Position numbers and translations under genes: made by a program | Assembly (NCBI RefSeq): GCF_000381985.1 | Contig: NZ_KB907342.1 | Coordinates: 1-64,000 of the forward strand | Direction of reading: 5' to 3' | Origin: Novispirillum itersonii subsp. itersonii ATCC 12639 | Lineage (GTDB): Bacteria > Pseudomonadota > Alphaproteobacteria > Rhodospirillales > Rhodospirillaceae | DNA length: 64,000 nt | Part shown: piece after piece, positions 52,693 to 62,950 of the stretch | Numbering within the stretch: position 1 is the stretch's first letter | How the letters are laid out: every line of letters begins with the position of its first letter | Notes under the pieces: generated by a model | Seen by the model: the letters and a program-made list of their open reading frames with translations, nothing else | Database searches by the model: none | Told to the model about the DNA's origin: nothing

Positions 52693-54045
52693 TTAAGACT
52701 GCTGGGGGAACTGCGGCAGATCCGCGCCGCTGACGGCCCGGATCATCGCCCGGGCTTTTGTCAGGGCTTCCTCTACTTCAGCCATCGGGTCGGAGTCGGC
52801 AACAATGCCGCCCCCGGCCTGTGCTGCAATGCGGCCCGACCTGCCGATTACCAGCGTGCGGATGATGATGGAGGAGTCAAAGGCCCCGTCTGGCCCCAGC
52901 CAGAAAACGGATCCGCAATAGGGGCCGCGCCGGGCGGGCTCCAGCGCGTGGATCAGTTCCATGGCATGGATCTTCGGTGCCCCGGTGATCGACCCGCCGG
53001 GAAAACTGGCCCGCAGCAGCGAAACCGCCGAGTCGCCGGGCCGAAGCTGACTTTCCACCACCGAGACCAGATGATGGACGGTGGCATAGCTTTCCAGTCC
53101 GTTCAGAACGGGGACCCGAACTGACCCGACCTGCGACACCCGGGACAGGTCATTGCGCAGCAGATCGACGATCATCAGGTTTTCAGCCCGGTCTTTTTCG
53201 CTGGCGCACAGGTCGGCGGCCAGCCGGGCGTCGTCTTCTGGCGTCTGGCCCCGGGGGCGGGTGCCTTTGATTGGCCGGGTTTCCACATGGCCATCGGCGC
53301 TGACCTGCAGAAACCGCTCCGGTGAGGCAGACAGCACATGCGCGCCGTCAAAAGACAGGCAGGCGGCGAAAGGGGCGGGGGACAGGGCGCGCAGCCGCCG
53401 GTAGAGGTCAAACGGGGGTACGCCGGGCGGCAGGTGTTCCGCCAGAAAGCGCTGGGTCCAGTTGGCCTGAAAGATATCTCCGGCATAGATGTAGTCGATC
53501 ACCTGCCGGATCCGGTCTGCGGCCTCCGTCCGGCTCAGTTCGGCCCGCATCGGGGCTGTGGCGCTGGCCGGGGGCGCCAGCGGCGTGCTGACGGACAGTC
53601 TGGCGGCAAGGTCCGCCGCATCGCGTTCAAAGCCCGGCAGGCCCAGAACCATCGCGGTACGGGACAGGGTGTTGAAAGCGGCGATGACCGGATACACACC
53701 GAAAGCAGCTTCCGGGATACCCAGATCATCCGGGCGGGCTGTGGGCAGGGCTTCCAGGTGACGTCCGGCCTCATACGCCAGCCATCCGGCCACCCCGCCG
53801 CGAAACGGGGGCAGCAGGGGATTGGGGTCTGGTTGCGCTGTTGGCAGGCTGCGGACGGCATGATCCAGCGCGGCAAACGGGTCTGCCGGGTCGGTCACGC
53901 AGGTCAGGGGGGAGACGCACAGATAAGTCCAGCGGCCCCGCCCGCCCGATGGGGCGGCGGAGTCGAGCAAAACCGAGCCGTCCTGCCCGGCGAAGGGCGC
54001 AAAGGCGGCCAGCGGATCAGAATAAGGAATCAGGTGCATGCTCAT
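52693..54045 (-). CDS. pabB: Aminodeoxychorismate synthase component I (PabB)
   Basis: A 450-residue chorismate-binding enzyme. The C-terminal half has PIKGTRPRG, SEKDRAENLMIVDLLRNDLSRV and SFPGGSITGAPKIHAMELI, the active-site text of the TrpE/PabB family. PIKGT is the PabB-type motif (PabB Lys; anthranilate synthase has PIAGT), so the enzyme makes 4-amino-4-deoxychorismate for folate. No pabA or pabC is adjacent. The start is taken at 54045; a second Met lies two codons on. Confidence 0.9.
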   Translation of the reverse strand: MSMHLIPYSDPLAAFAPFAGQDGSVLLDSAAPSGGRGRWTYLCVSPLTCVTDPADPFAALDHAVRSLPTAQPDPNPLLPPFRGGVAGWLAYEAGRHLEALPTARPDDLGIPEAAFGVYPVIAAFNTLSRTAMVLGLPGFERDAADLAARLSVSTPLAPPASATAPMRAELSRTEAADRIRQVIDYIYAGDIFQANWTQRFLAEHLPPGVPPFDLYRRLRALSPAPFAACLSFDGAHVLSASPERFLQVSADGHVETRPIKGTRPRGQTPEDDARLAADLCASEKDRAENLMIVDLLRNDLSRVSQVGSVRVPVLNGLESYATVHHLVSVVESQLRPGDSAVSLLRASFPGGSITGAPKIHAMELIHALEPARRGPYCGSVFWLGPDGAFDSSIIIRTLVIGRSGRIAAQAGGGIVADSDPMAEVEEALTKARAMIRAVSGADLPQFPQQS

Positions 54046-54228
54046 GGCGGGGGACCATACGGCGAACGGCCCGGAAAGGCGAGGGGAGAGATAGCGGTTT
54101 TCTCGGCGCGGTGTTTGGGGCAGAGTGGCGGGCCTGATCCGTTTTTCAGCCCGGCCGTGACAGGTGTGGTGGCTGAAACCGGGAGTGCCGCTTTGGGCCG
54201 CTGTCTGCCGTCTGTGCCGGGAGTTTTC

Positions 54229-55578
54229 ATGACCGACGTTTCTGCCAATACCCTGTCTCTGCTCGAAGATCTGATTGCCGATGCCCGCCGGGCCGGTGCC
54301 GATGCCGCCGATGCCATTCTGGTGGACGGACAGTCGGTGTCGGTGGCGTGGCGGCTTGGCAAGCTGGAAACGCTGGAACGGTCAGAAGGTGGGGATATTG
54401 GCCTGCGGGTGCTGATCGGCAAGCGTCAGGCCATTGTGTCGTCGGGCGACCGCAGCCGGGAAGCCTTGTCGGCACTGGTGGAGCGGGCGATTGCCATGGC
54501 GAAGGCCGTGCCGGAAGATCCCTTTGCCGGGCTTGCTGACCCTGATCAGCTGGCTCTGTCGATGCCTGATATTGACGGTGACGATCCGACGGAACTCAGT
54601 GCCGATCAGCTGATTGCCATGGCCGCGGCGGCGGAAGATGCCGCCCGTTCGGTTCCCGGTGTCACCAACTCCGAAGGGGCAGAGGCCTCCTGGGGGCGCT
54701 CGCTGGTTTCGGTGGTGGCCTCCAACGGATTTGCGCACAGCTATTGGTCCTCAGGGTCGTCGCTGTCGGCAGTGGCGCTGGCCGGGGATGGCGACAGCGG
54801 GATGGAGCGGGATTACGATTACACCACTGCGGTCTATGTCGAAGATCTGGAAGAGGCCGCCCTGATCGGTCGCCGCGCCGGAGAGCGGGCGGTGCGCCGT
54901 CTCGGTGGCCGCCGGATCAAAACCTGCCGGGTGCCGGTGATTTTTGATCCGCGTATGGCCCGGGGGATTGTCGGCAGCCTGTGCGGTGCGATCAATGGGG
55001 CCAGCATTGCCCGGGGAACGTCATTTCTGAAAGATGCGATGGGGACCGAGGTGTTCGCCCCCGGTATTTCGATCATCGAAGATCCGCATCGCGCGCGAGG
55101 TCTGCGGTCGCGTCCTGTGGATGCTGAAGGTATTGCCAACAGCCGCCGGGCCCTGATTGACAACGGCGTTCTGACCACCTGGGTGCTGGATCTGCGGTCA
55201 GCCCGTCAGCTGGGGCTGGCCAGCACCGGTCATGCCGCGCGGGGCACCTCTTCGGCCCCGTCGCCAAGCGTCAGCAATGTGTGGATGGAAGCCGGATCCC
55301 AGAGTCCGGAGGAAATGATCCGCGAGCTGAAGGAAGGGCTGCTGGTGGTCGATCTGTTCGGTCATGGCGTCAACGGTGTCACCGGGGATTATTCCCGTGG
55401 GGCAGCCGGTTTCTGGATCGAGAACGGCGAAATCACCTATGCCGTGAACGAAGTGACCATCGCCGGGAATCTGAAGGAAATGTTCCGTTCGTTGACTCCG
55501 GCCAGTGATCTCGATCTGCGTCATGGCACGGATGCACCGACCCTGCGCATTGACGGAATGACGGTGGCCGGGGGCTGA
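54229..55578 (+). CDS. pmbA: PmbA/TldE, TldD-associated metalloprotease component
   Basis: A 449-residue protein of the TldD/PmbA family. Family text: RLGKLETLERSEGGDIGLRVLIGKRQA near the N-terminus, SRPVDAEGIANSRRALIDNGVLTTWVLDLRSARQLG, and the C-terminal GVNGVTGDYSRGAAGFWIENGEITYAVNEVTIAGNL. In E. coli the TldD-TldE complex degrades unfolded peptides and matures microcin; PmbA lacks its own zinc site. The TldD partner is not in this window. ATG at 54229 follows GGGAG. Confidence 0.92.
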   Translation: MTDVSANTLSLLEDLIADARRAGADAADAILVDGQSVSVAWRLGKLETLERSEGGDIGLRVLIGKRQAIVSSGDRSREALSALVERAIAMAKAVPEDPFAGLADPDQLALSMPDIDGDDPTELSADQLIAMAAAAEDAARSVPGVTNSEGAEASWGRSLVSVVASNGFAHSYWSSGSSLSAVALAGDGDSGMERDYDYTTAVYVEDLEEAALIGRRAGERAVRRLGGRRIKTCRVPVIFDPRMARGIVGSLCGAINGASIARGTSFLKDAMGTEVFAPGISIIEDPHRARGLRSRPVDAEGIANSRRALIDNGVLTTWVLDLRSARQLGLASTGHAARGTSSAPSPSVSNVWMEAGSQSPEEMIRELKEGLLVVDLFGHGVNGVTGDYSRGAAGFWIENGEITYAVNEVTIAGNLKEMFRSLTPASDLDLRHGTDAPTLRIDGMTVAGG

Positions 55579-55701
55579 GGCCCTTTTGCCTGAATTCACC
55601 CGCCTCGGGTTGCCCTGAGGCGGGAAAAGGTCTAAATCAGGGCCGGTAATCGCAGGGTGCGGGCGGCACTGCCCGGCCGGATGCGGCGTAAGGAGAAGAT
55701 A

Positions 55702-56277
55702 ATGCTGAACCTGTCCGTTGATCGCGTTGGGGCCATGCTGCGCTTCGGGGCCGTTGCCGGGCTGGTGCTGGCAGTGTCGGCCTGCTCCACGTTTAAGAAA
55801 GAAGATCCCAGCGGCGGTCAGGAATGCCCGCAGGTGAAGATTGACCGCAATACCGCCAAGCTGACGGTGTTCCGCGATGGTCCGGGCCGCGATCTGACCG
55901 ATGTGGTCTATACGGCGGAAATCGCTGATTACAACGGGGACTGCACCTTTGAAAAGACCAAGGACAAGCAGACCGTCAATATGCGGATGAAGGTGCTGTT
56001 TGCGATCACCAAGGGGCCGGCGGAAACGTCAGCCACCAACAAGCTGGAATATTTTGTGGCGATACCGTCGTTCTATCCGTCTCCGGCGGCCAAGCAGGTG
56101 ATGCCGATGGAATTCAAATATCCTGACGGCAACATCAGCACGATGATGGTCCGCGATGAGGAAGTGCGCCTGACCCTGCCGCTGAAGGATACCAAGACCA
56201 AGGACATGCCGGTCTATGTCGGGTTCCAGCTGACGCAGGATCAGCTGAATTATAACCGCCGCCAGAACAGCCGGTAA
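55702..56277 (+). CDS. Lipoprotein of unknown function
   Basis: A 191-residue protein with a signal ending LVLAVSACSTF (lipidated Cys near residue 31). The mature part is strand-rich (KIDRNTAKLTVFRDGPGRDLTDVVYTAEIADYNGDCTFE, VRLTLPLKDTKTKDMPVYVGFQLT) with two further Cys that could form a disulphide. Alphaproteobacterial genomes contain similar lipoproteins without assigned function. ATG at 55702 follows AAGGAGAAGATA. It is monocistronic, with its own terminator. Confidence 0.75.
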   Translation: MLNLSVDRVGAMLRFGAVAGLVLAVSACSTFKKEDPSGGQECPQVKIDRNTAKLTVFRDGPGRDLTDVVYTAEIADYNGDCTFEKTKDKQTVNMRMKVLFAITKGPAETSATNKLEYFVAIPSFYPSPAAKQVMPMEFKYPDGNISTMMVRDEEVRLTLPLKDTKTKDMPVYVGFQLTQDQLNYNRRQNSR

Positions 56278-56307
56278 GATCCTCAGCTCCGGCAGGCAAA
56301 GAGACCC

Positions 56308-56345
56308 GCGGGGCCCCTGATGTATGGGGCCCCGCTGTGTTTTTA
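56308..56345 (+). terminator. Terminator after the 191-residue lipoprotein gene
   Basis: GCGGGGCCCC (56308-56317) pairs with GGGGCCCCGC (56326-56335), loop TGATGTAT, followed by TGTGTTTTTAT. It reaches the 3' end of the converging moeB-like gene. Confidence 0.85.
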
Positions 56346-57155
56346 TCCGGGCAGACCGCAGGCCGGGCCTTCGTCCGGCTGTTCCAGATGCGTAATCGTC
56401 GGGTTTGGGCCACACAGGGGACAACCGGGGTCCGGCTTGACCCGTACGGTGCGGAACGTGGTGGACAGGCCATCATAAATCAGCAGCCGTCCGGCCATGC
56501 TGTCGCCGATTCCCAGCAGTTCCTTCAGGATTTCCGTCGCCTGCAGTGTGCCCATCACCCCGGCGACGGCCCCGAGAATGCCCGCTTCGGCGCAGGACGG
56601 AATCTGGCCCGGCGGTGGCGGTTCGCGGAAAATGCAGCGGTAGCAGGGGCCGCCGGCATGGGGTCTGTAGGTTGCAAGCTGGCCGTCAAACCGCAGGATA
56701 GCGGCGCTGACCAGCGTTTTGCGGGCAAAGAAGGCGGCGTCGTTGACCAGAAACCGGGTGCTGAAATTGTCTGACCCGTCGGCGATCAGATCATAGTCGG
56801 CAAACAGGGCCGCAGCGTTGGACGCATCAAGCCGCAGGCGGTGTTGGTGGACCGTCACATCGGGGTTGATAGCCTGCATGGCCTGTGTGGCACTGTCCGT
56901 TTTCGGCTGACCGATGCGGTCGGTGGTGTGGGCGATCTGCCGTTGCAGGTTGGACAGATCAACGGTGTCATCATCAACCAGCCCGATGGTGCCGACACCG
57001 GCGGCTGCCAGATACAATGCCAGCGGCGACCCCAGCCCGCCTGCCCCGATCAGCAGGACCTTTGCGGCCAGAAGCTTTTCTTGTCCGATTCCGCCGACGT
57101 TGGGCAGCAGGATATGGCGGGCGTAACGGCGGATCTGATCTTCGCTGAACGACAT
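56343..57155 (-). CDS. moeB: MoeB/ThiF-family sulphur-carrier adenylyltransferase
   Basis: A 270-residue E1-like enzyme. The ATP site is GAGGLGSPLALYLAAAGVG (from residue 37) with DDDTVDLSNLQRQIAH after it; CYRCIF and CPLCGP provide the zinc-binding CXXC pairs. It adenylylates the C-terminus of MoaD or ThiS so that sulphur can be added. It lacks the C-terminal rhodanese domain of the longer MoeB-R form. MoeB and ThiF are hard to separate by sequence; with two moeA genes nearby on the chromosome, a molybdopterin role is plausible. It follows cysK, but a terminator lies between. Confidence 0.85.
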   Translation of the reverse strand: MSFSEDQIRRYARHILLPNVGGIGQEKLLAAKVLLIGAGGLGSPLALYLAAAGVGTIGLVDDDTVDLSNLQRQIAHTTDRIGQPKTDSATQAMQAINPDVTVHQHRLRLDASNAAALFADYDLIADGSDNFSTRFLVNDAAFFARKTLVSAAILRFDGQLATYRPHAGGPCYRCIFREPPPPGQIPSCAEAGILGAVAGVMGTLQATEILKELLGIGDSMAGRLLIYDGLSTTFRTVRVKPDPGCPLCGPNPTITHLEQPDEGPACGLPG

Positions 57156-57175
57156 CGGCGCGGTGTCTCTGTCCC

Positions 57176-57211
57176 AAAAAAGCGGAAGGGAGGGCCCGGC
57201 TGGACCCTCCC
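57176..57211 (-). terminator. Terminator of cysK
   Basis: On the minus strand GGGAGGG (complement at 57205-57211) pairs with CCCTCCC (complement at 57188-57194) and is followed after a short spacer by six T (57176-57181). Confidence 0.7.
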
Positions 57212-57251
57212 CCCCGATATGGACCGGAAACCGGCGTCTGTCGAGAGTCGA

Positions 57252-58211
57252 TCAGGCGTCTTCGAACAGGGCGGTGGACAGGTAACGCTCGGCAAAGCTC
57301 GGCAGAATCACGACGATCTGCTTGCCTTCGAATTCCGGGCGGGCCGCAACTTCCAGCGCGGCAGCCAGTGCGGCCCCGCCGGAAATCCCGACCGGCAGGC
57401 CTTCCAGTTTTGCAGCCTTGCGGGCCGTGGCAAAGGCGGTCTCGTTGCCGATCTGGATCACTTCGTCAAACACGCCGGTGTTCAGCACGCCGGGCACGAA
57501 ACCGGCCCCGATGCCCTGAATTTTGTGCGGGCCGGGGGCCCCGCCGGACAGCACCGGGCTGTCTTCCGGTTCCACCGCAATGATCTTCACGCCCGGCTTA
57601 CGGGCTTTCAGCACTTCGCCGATGCCGGTGATGGTGCCACCGGTCCCAACACCGGAGATCAGCACGTCGACGCCGCCATTGGTGTCAGCCCAGATTTCCT
57701 CGGCAGTGGTGGCACGGTGAACCGCCGGGTTGGCCGGGTTTTCAAACTGCTGCGGGATAATGGCGTTCGGCAGATCCTTCGCCAGTTCTTCGGCGCGGGC
57801 AACCGCCCCCTTCATACCTTTGGCCGCCGGGGTCAGCTCGATCTGGGCCCCCAGATGCTTCAGCATCTTGCGGCGTTCAATCGACATGCTTTCCGGCATG
57901 GTCAGGATCAGCTTATAGCCCTTGGCGGCGCAGACGAAAGCCAGCGCGATCCCGGTGTTGCCCGATGTCGGCTCGATGATGGTGGAGCCGGGGCCGATCT
58001 TGCCCTGGGCTTCCAGTGCTTCAATCAGTGCCAGACCGATGCGGTCCTTCACGGAGGCCAGCGGGTTGAAGAATTCACACTTCCCGAGGATGTCGGCCTT
58101 CACACCGGCGTCAGCGGCCAGCCGCTTGACCCGCACCAGCGGAGTAGCACCGATAGTGGCGAGAATGTCGTCATAAATCCGGCCGCGGAAGGTGGCAGTG
58201 GTCTCGGTCAT
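57252..58211 (-). CDS. cysK: Cysteine synthase A (O-acetylserine sulphhydrylase)
   Basis: A 319-residue PLP enzyme that makes cysteine from O-acetylserine and sulphide. PLP Lys55 is in [18 protein letters not shown] (81-87) binds the substrate carboxylate, and GTGGTITG binds the PLP phosphate. The length suits CysK rather than CysM. The promoter with an internal dyad at 58238-58272 and the adjacent Rrf2 gene suggest cysteine-responsive repression. Confidence 0.95.
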   Translation of the reverse strand: MTETTATFRGRIYDDILATIGATPLVRVKRLAADAGVKADILGKCEFFNPLASVKDRIGLALIEALEAQGKIGPGSTIIEPTSGNTGIALAFVCAAKGYKLILTMPESMSIERRKMLKHLGAQIELTPAAKGMKGAVARAEELAKDLPNAIIPQQFENPANPAVHRATTAEEIWADTNGGVDVLISGVGTGGTITGIGEVLKARKPGVKIIAVEPEDSPVLSGGAPGPHKIQGIGAGFVPGVLNTGVFDEVIQIGNETAFATARKAAKLEGLPVGISGGAALAAALEVAARPEFEGKQIVVILPSFAERYLSTALFEDA

Positions 58212-58237
58212 TTAATCCCCCTCATGTGGGTGTGAAT

Positions 58238-58272
58238 TTCAAACATAATACCACGGGTCTGTGGCATTTGAA
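58238..58272 (-). promoter_or_regulatory. cysK promoter with internal dyad (candidate Rrf2/CymR-type operator)
   Basis: Read on the minus strand: -35 TTCAAA (58267-58272), 16-bp spacer, -10 TATTAT (58245-58250). The spacer holds CCAC-N6-GTGG (58251-58264), and outside it TTCAAA and TTTGAA flank symmetrically, giving a nested dyad. It lies between cysK and the Rrf2 gene. Confidence 0.5.
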
Positions 58273-58310
58273 TTGTAAAATGTGGGTGGCCGACAGACCG
58301 GGCAAGGGGA

Positions 58311-58766
58311 TCAGATGGTAAAGTCCATCTTTTCTTCGGCCTCGCTGCCGACGCCGTCGCGCCATGCCTTCATACACAGATCATCAATCGAGATCGTATC
58401 AAGGCGCTGCATCAGGTCTTCCTGCAGGTCCTGCCACATCGGACGAACCACGCCGAGGCCCAGCGGAGAGCCGGGAAGATCCTGATAAATATCTTCGGAC
58501 TCTTCCAGAGACTGCATGACGCGGACAATTTCGCCGATGGTGATCCGCCGCCGTTCGCGGGCCAGACGGTATCCGCCTTTCGGACCGCGGACCCCCACCA
58601 GAATCCCCGAGCGGACCAGATGCTGCAGGGTCTGTTCCAGATAGCGGCGTGGGATTTCCTGCCGCCGGGTGATTTCCCGGCTTTGCACCGGCTCCCCCCC
58701 GGCGTGGTAGGCGATGTCCAGCACCGCCTCGATGGCAAACAGCATCTTTTTTGACGGGCGCAGCAT
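58311..58766 (-). CDS. Rrf2-family regulator next to cysK (CymR-like)
   Basis: A 151-residue winged-helix regulator with the Rrf2 text KMLFAIEAVLDIAYHAGGEPVQSREITRRQEIPRRYLEQTLQHLVRSGILVGVRGPKGGYRLA. The three-Cys [2Fe-2S] motif of IscR and NsrR is missing; only one Cys (DDLCMKAW) remains near the C-terminus. That resembles CymR, which senses cysteine through partnership with CysK and has no cluster. The gene is 17 bp after dut and 99 bp before cysK. Confidence 0.85.
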   Translation of the reverse strand: MLRPSKKMLFAIEAVLDIAYHAGGEPVQSREITRRQEIPRRYLEQTLQHLVRSGILVGVRGPKGGYRLARERRRITIGEIVRVMQSLEESEDIYQDLPGSPLGLGVVRPMWQDLQEDLMQRLDTISIDDLCMKAWRDGVGSEAEEKMDFTI

Positions 58767-58783
58767 GGCGGAGTCTCCGTCGC

Positions 58784-59245
58784 TTACAGGGTTTTGGTGC
58801 CGGTCGAGCCGAAGCCGCCGGTACCGCGTTCGGTTTCCGACAGATCAGCCACTTCTGCCCAGACCGCCCGGGTGACCGGGGCAATCAGCATCTGGGCGAT
58901 CCGCATGCCGTGTTCAATCACGAACGGCTCACGGCCATGGTTGATCAGGATCACCTTCACCTCGCCGCGATAGTCGGCATCGATGGTGCCGGGGGCATTC
59001 AGGACGGTCACCGCATGCTTGGCAGCCAGCCCGGAGCGGGGGCGGACCTGCGCTTCGTAGCCGTCGGGCAGGGCGATTGCCAGTCCGGTCGGGATCAGCG
59101 CCCAGGCGCCGGGGTCTAGGGTCACCGGGGCTTCCAGTGCGGCAGACAGGTCCATCCCCGCAGCGTGAGAGGTGGCATAAGACGGCAGCGGCAGGTCAGC
59201 CCCGTGCGGCAGGCGGACAACAGAAACGGTCACGGCAGTGGTCAT
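58784..59245 (-). CDS. dut: dUTP pyrophosphatase
   Basis: A 153-residue trimeric dUTPase, hydrolysing dUTP to dUMP. All five motifs are present: [38 protein letters not shown] and the C-terminal [10 protein letters not shown] loop. Start at 59245 is chosen although an in-frame TTG lies three codons upstream; neither has a strong ribosome-binding site. It is 35 bp downstream of coaBC and 17 bp upstream of the Rrf2 gene, an arrangement (coaBC-dut) conserved across many proteobacteria. Confidence 0.95.
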   Translation of the reverse strand: MTTAVTVSVVRLPHGADLPLPSYATSHAAGMDLSAALEAPVTLDPGAWALIPTGLAIALPDGYEAQVRPRSGLAAKHAVTVLNAPGTIDADYRGEVKVILINHGREPFVIEHGMRIAQMLIAPVTRAVWAEVADLSETERGTGGFGSTGTKTL

Positions 59246-59280
59246 GGCAGTCAAAATCCGGGGTCGGGGGAGGGGGGATG

Positions 59281-60498
59281 TCAGGACGGAAGCAAGGTAT
59301 CCGCGATCCGGCGGGCCAGACGGGTCGCCACATCGGATTTCGGCAGGTCCGGCCAGCTGTCAACGCCGTCGGCGCTGATCAGGTGAACGGTGTTGCGATT
59401 ACCGCCGAAGGTGCCGGTGGCGGCGGAAACGTCATTGGCACAGATCCAGTCGCAGCCCTTGCGGGCCCGTTTGGCAATGGCATGGTCGATGACCGATTCG
59501 GTTTCGGCGGCAAAGCCGACCACCAGCCGGGGGCGCTGCGGCCCTGCGGCTGACAGGGTGGCCAGAATATCCGGGTTGGGGCGCAGGGCGATGGCGGGGG
59601 GCGCGGCGCCTTCCTGCTTTTTCAGTTTTTGCGGGGCAACATCCACCCCCCAGTCGGCGACGGCGGCGGCACAGACTGCCACATCCAGCACGCCGTCGGT
59701 GGGCAGAGCAGCCTGACAGGCGGCCAGCATATCGCGGGCCGACTCGACATGAACCACACGGACCCCGTCTGGGTCAGGCAGGGTAACCGGGCCGCTGATC
59801 AAGGTCACGTCGGCCCCCAGCGCGGCGAGGGCGGCGGCAATCGCATGGCCCTGCTTGCCGGAAGAGCGGTTGGCAATATACCGCACCGGGTCGATCGGCT
59901 CGTGGGTCGGGCCGCTGGTGACCACGGCAGTTTTTCCGGTCAGCGGTCTGGCGTCAGGGCGCAGGGTGCGGAGGATTGCCTGAACCAGATCGGGAATCTC
60001 GCTCATCCGTCCGGCGCCAACCTCGCCGCAGGCCAGCGTGCCGCTGGCGGGACCAACGACGGTGATCCCACGGCTTTGCAAGGTGGCAAGGTTGGCCTGC
60101 GTGGCCGCATTGGCCCACATATACAGATTCATGGCAGGGGCAATCAGCACCGGTTTATCGGTGGCGAGCAGCACGGTGGAGGCGAGATCGTCGGCCAGAC
60201 CGGCTGCCATTTTCGCCATCATGTTGGCGGTGCAGGGGGCAACCACCAGCAGATCGGCTTCCCGCGACAGGCGGATATGCCCCATCTCCGCTTCGTCCGT
60301 CAGCGAAAACAGATCCTGATAGACTTTGTTTTCTGACAGGGCGGAGACACTGAGCGGGGTGACAAACTGGGTCGCGCCTTCGGTCAGTACGCAGCGCACA
60401 TCAAGCCCCTGTTCCCGCAGGCGGCGGATCAGATCCAGACTTTTATAGGCGGCGATGCCGCCGGTAATGATCAACAGCACGCGCTGCGGAGTGGACAT
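59281..60498 (-). CDS. coaBC: Bifunctional phosphopantothenoylcysteine decarboxylase/synthetase (CoaBC/Dfp)
   Basis: A 405-residue fusion for two coenzyme A steps. The N-terminal CoaC flavoprotein has [25 protein letters not shown] and the catalytic loop [11 protein letters not shown]; the C-terminal CoaB synthetase has [27 protein letters not shown] and CANDVS. ATG at 60498 follows GGGAGA; a 29-residue upstream reading is unlikely. First gene of a coaBC-dut-rrf2 run. Confidence 0.95.
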   Translation of the reverse strand: MSTPQRVLLIITGGIAAYKSLDLIRRLREQGLDVRCVLTEGATQFVTPLSVSALSENKVYQDLFSLTDEAEMGHIRLSREADLLVVAPCTANMMAKMAAGLADDLASTVLLATDKPVLIAPAMNLYMWANAATQANLATLQSRGITVVGPASGTLACGEVGAGRMSEIPDLVQAILRTLRPDARPLTGKTAVVTSGPTHEPIDPVRYIANRSSGKQGHAIAAALAALGADVTLISGPVTLPDPDGVRVVHVESARDMLAACQAALPTDGVLDVAVCAAAVADWGVDVAPQKLKKQEGAAPPAIALRPNPDILATLSAAGPQRPRLVVGFAAETESVIDHAIAKRARKGCDWICANDVSAATGTFGGNRNTVHLISADGVDSWPDLPKSDVATRLARRIADTLLPS

Positions 60499-60795
60499 CC
60501 GGTGTCTCCCTGTCGGCGGATGCAGTATACGGCGTCTGTGGCTGTTATTATACTTATTTGGTGCGTATATCAAATGAAACAACACGAAAAGCCATGTTCT
60601 TTTCGGGGGGCTGGTCCGGGAAAAATGTGTCTGTTCAGTCGGGACAGTGCAGAAACGGGAAGGCAGGCCGGAAAAACGATGTATAATATTGTTTCGTAAT
60701 AAGGCATTAGAATAATGCTAATATTGCGCTGCGTCATGGCGGAAAGTGATCATGCGTCCGGCAATGGCAGCAGCGGGGAACCGGGAGGAATGTGC

Positions 60796-62763
60796 ATGAA
60801 ACGTCTGTGGTCGATCCGGGCGCGGCTTCTGGCGATGATGCTTGGTACTTTGATCCCGCTGTTGTTGCTGGTCGGGCTGGCCCTGAAAAATCAGTACGAT
60901 GCGATGATTGATGGCCGGGTGTTCATGCTGCGCAATCAGGTGCAGGGAATGGTGACGCTGGCCCAGACCCTGCAGAAAGAGCAGATCGACAAAGCCGGTC
61001 GCCCGGTGGCGGAGGTTCAGGCCCAGTGGCGGGAGACCGTCAGTGGTATCCGTTACGACAACGGGACCGGGTACTTTTTTGCCGTTGATGACAAGGTGAT
61101 GTATCTGGTGATGCCGGTTGCCCCGGATCGTGTGGGCCAGAGTGCCGCCGGACTGAAGGATCAGACCGGAACGTTTTTTGTGCAGAAGATGGTTGATGTG
61201 GCCCTGAAGAACGGAGAGGGCCGTGTGGATTACTGGTATCCCAAGCCGGGTGAGAAGGACCCCCTGCGCAAAGTCAGTTATGTCATGAAAGTACCGGGCT
61301 GGAATGCGGTCATCGGGACCGGTGTTTATGTTGATGACGTTGATGCCGCCTTTCAGGGGGCGGTCAGGACCTTCATGATCGCGGTTGCGGCTGTTGTGGT
61401 GTTTGCCCTGGGGCTGGCCTGGCTGATTTCCCGCGATATCGTCGGGGCTGTAACCGCCCTCAGCCGCGTGGTCAGTGTGCTGGCAGAGGGTCGGATTCCT
61501 GACCGTATTCCCACGGCACGGCGGGACGAGCTGGGGGATATCGGGCGGGCAATGATTGCCCTGCGCGAGACGGTCCGCCGGGCCTTCCAGCTGAATCAGA
61601 TGGTTGATGAGCAGCCGGCCCGGGTGATGCTGTGTGACCGTGAAACCCTCAACATCACGTATATTAACAAGGCGAGCATGGATCTGCTGCGCCGGGTGGA
61701 GCACCTGATGCCCTGTAAGGCGGAAGAGGTGATTGGCAAGCCGGTGTCTATTTTCCACCGCCGCCATAAAGATCAGATTGACGCTTTGCTCCGGGATCCG
61801 CAGAAGCTGCCGATCCGCTCGAAATTCAGCCTTGGGGATCATGTTATCGAAAATACCGTGATCCCGATTTTTGATCAGGATGGCGGGTATATCGGCCCGA
61901 TGCTGAATTGGGATGATGCGACCAAATACGTGCAGATGGCCGACAGTTTCCAGAAGAAAGTGCAGGCGGTCTCTGACGCTGTGGCCGATTCGGCCCGGGA
62001 GCTGGAGCAGCTTTCGACGGCGCTGCAGGCAACGGCGGAGCAGGTCGGCGACCGGTCTGCCAGTGTCGCCGGGGCGGCGGAGCAGGCCGGGGTTAATGTG
62101 CAGACCGTTGCCAGCGCCGCAGAAGAGCTTTCGGCCTCGATCAATGAAATCGGACGCAGTGTTGAGCATTCCACCCGCACCGCGCAGGAGGCCGTGGAAC
62201 GGGTTGGTATGGCGCAGGAGGCGATGGGCTCGTTGAACCGTTCGGCCGCCAGTATCGGCGAGGTGATCCGTCTGATTTCCGACATCGCCAGTCAGACCAA
62301 CCTGCTGGCCCTGAATGCGACGATTGAGGCAGCCCGTGCCGGGGAGGCCGGAAAAGGCTTTGCCGTGGTGGCAAACGAGGTCAAGTCGCTGGCGACGCAG
62401 ACAGCGCGGGCGACCGAGGACATTGTCCGTCAGATTGAAGGGGTGCAGCAGGCCAGCCGCAGCTCGACACAGGCGACCGAACAGATCCGTGATGCGATTG
62501 ATCAGGTCAATCAGGTCTCCTCAACAGTGGCTGCCGCAATTGAGGAACAGGCGGCTGCGACCAATGAAATCAGCCGGAACGTGGCAGAGGCATCTGCCGG
62601 AACCACGCAGGTTTCCACCGATATCACGGCAGTGGTGCAGGTGGCCTCAGAGGCGAAGGAGGCCGCGATGCGGGTTCATTCCGCTGCGGCAGATCTGACA
62701 CATCGCTCCGATTCGCTGCGGAAGGAGGTCGCTGACTTCCTCGATTATATGCGCAAGAGCTGA
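60796..62763 (+). CDS. Methyl-accepting chemotaxis protein (Cache-HAMP-PAS-MA), copy 1
   Basis: A 655-residue chemoreceptor. TM1 at about 10-30, a periplasmic single Cache (sCache_2) domain with [20 protein letters not shown]2 at about 190-212, HAMP, a PAS-like domain ([23 protein letters not shown]), and a signalling domain with the hairpin [39 protein letters not shown]. It lacks an NWETF-type CheR-binding tail. ATG at 60796 is chosen for GGAGGAA. It should feed the Che pathway; the ligand may be a small carboxylate, as in other sCache_2 receptors. Paralogous to the next gene. Confidence 0.92.
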   Translation: MKRLWSIRARLLAMMLGTLIPLLLLVGLALKNQYDAMIDGRVFMLRNQVQGMVTLAQTLQKEQIDKAGRPVAEVQAQWRETVSGIRYDNGTGYFFAVDDKVMYLVMPVAPDRVGQSAAGLKDQTGTFFVQKMVDVALKNGEGRVDYWYPKPGEKDPLRKVSYVMKVPGWNAVIGTGVYVDDVDAAFQGAVRTFMIAVAAVVVFALGLAWLISRDIVGAVTALSRVVSVLAEGRIPDRIPTARRDELGDIGRAMIALRETVRRAFQLNQMVDEQPARVMLCDRETLNITYINKASMDLLRRVEHLMPCKAEEVIGKPVSIFHRRHKDQIDALLRDPQKLPIRSKFSLGDHVIENTVIPIFDQDGGYIGPMLNWDDATKYVQMADSFQKKVQAVSDAVADSARELEQLSTALQATAEQVGDRSASVAGAAEQAGVNVQTVASAAEELSASINEIGRSVEHSTRTAQEAVERVGMAQEAMGSLNRSAASIGEVIRLISDIASQTNLLALNATIEAARAGEAGKGFAVVANEVKSLATQTARATEDIVRQIEGVQQASRSSTQATEQIRDAIDQVNQVSSTVAAAIEEQAAATNEISRNVAEASAGTTQVSTDITAVVQVASEAKEAAMRVHSAAADLTHRSDSLRKEVADFLDYMRKS

Positions 62764-62950
62764 GGGTGTGTCTTATTAGACGTATACAGATGACCTTGGG
62801 CTGTGTTTCACCGCAGGACAATCCTTAAGGAAACAGTCGATTACCCATCCGTATACATCAATAGTTCTAGATTTCAGCTTCTTCCTCTACGGAACCGGGA
62901 TATGATCGGGGCAGATCAGTCACCCATGTACGAAGGGGAAGGCGTTTGCG
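62764..62950. other. Intergenic region between two chemoreceptor genes
   Basis: 187 bp without a supported gene; no clear terminator seen. It presumably holds the promoter of the second receptor. Confidence 0.5.

Noticed and set aside
55599-55624. Terminator after pmbA
   Set aside because: A stem of eight base pairs plus a bulged extension exists, but an A-rich rather than T-rich tail follows on the coding strand, so I did not list it as a terminator.
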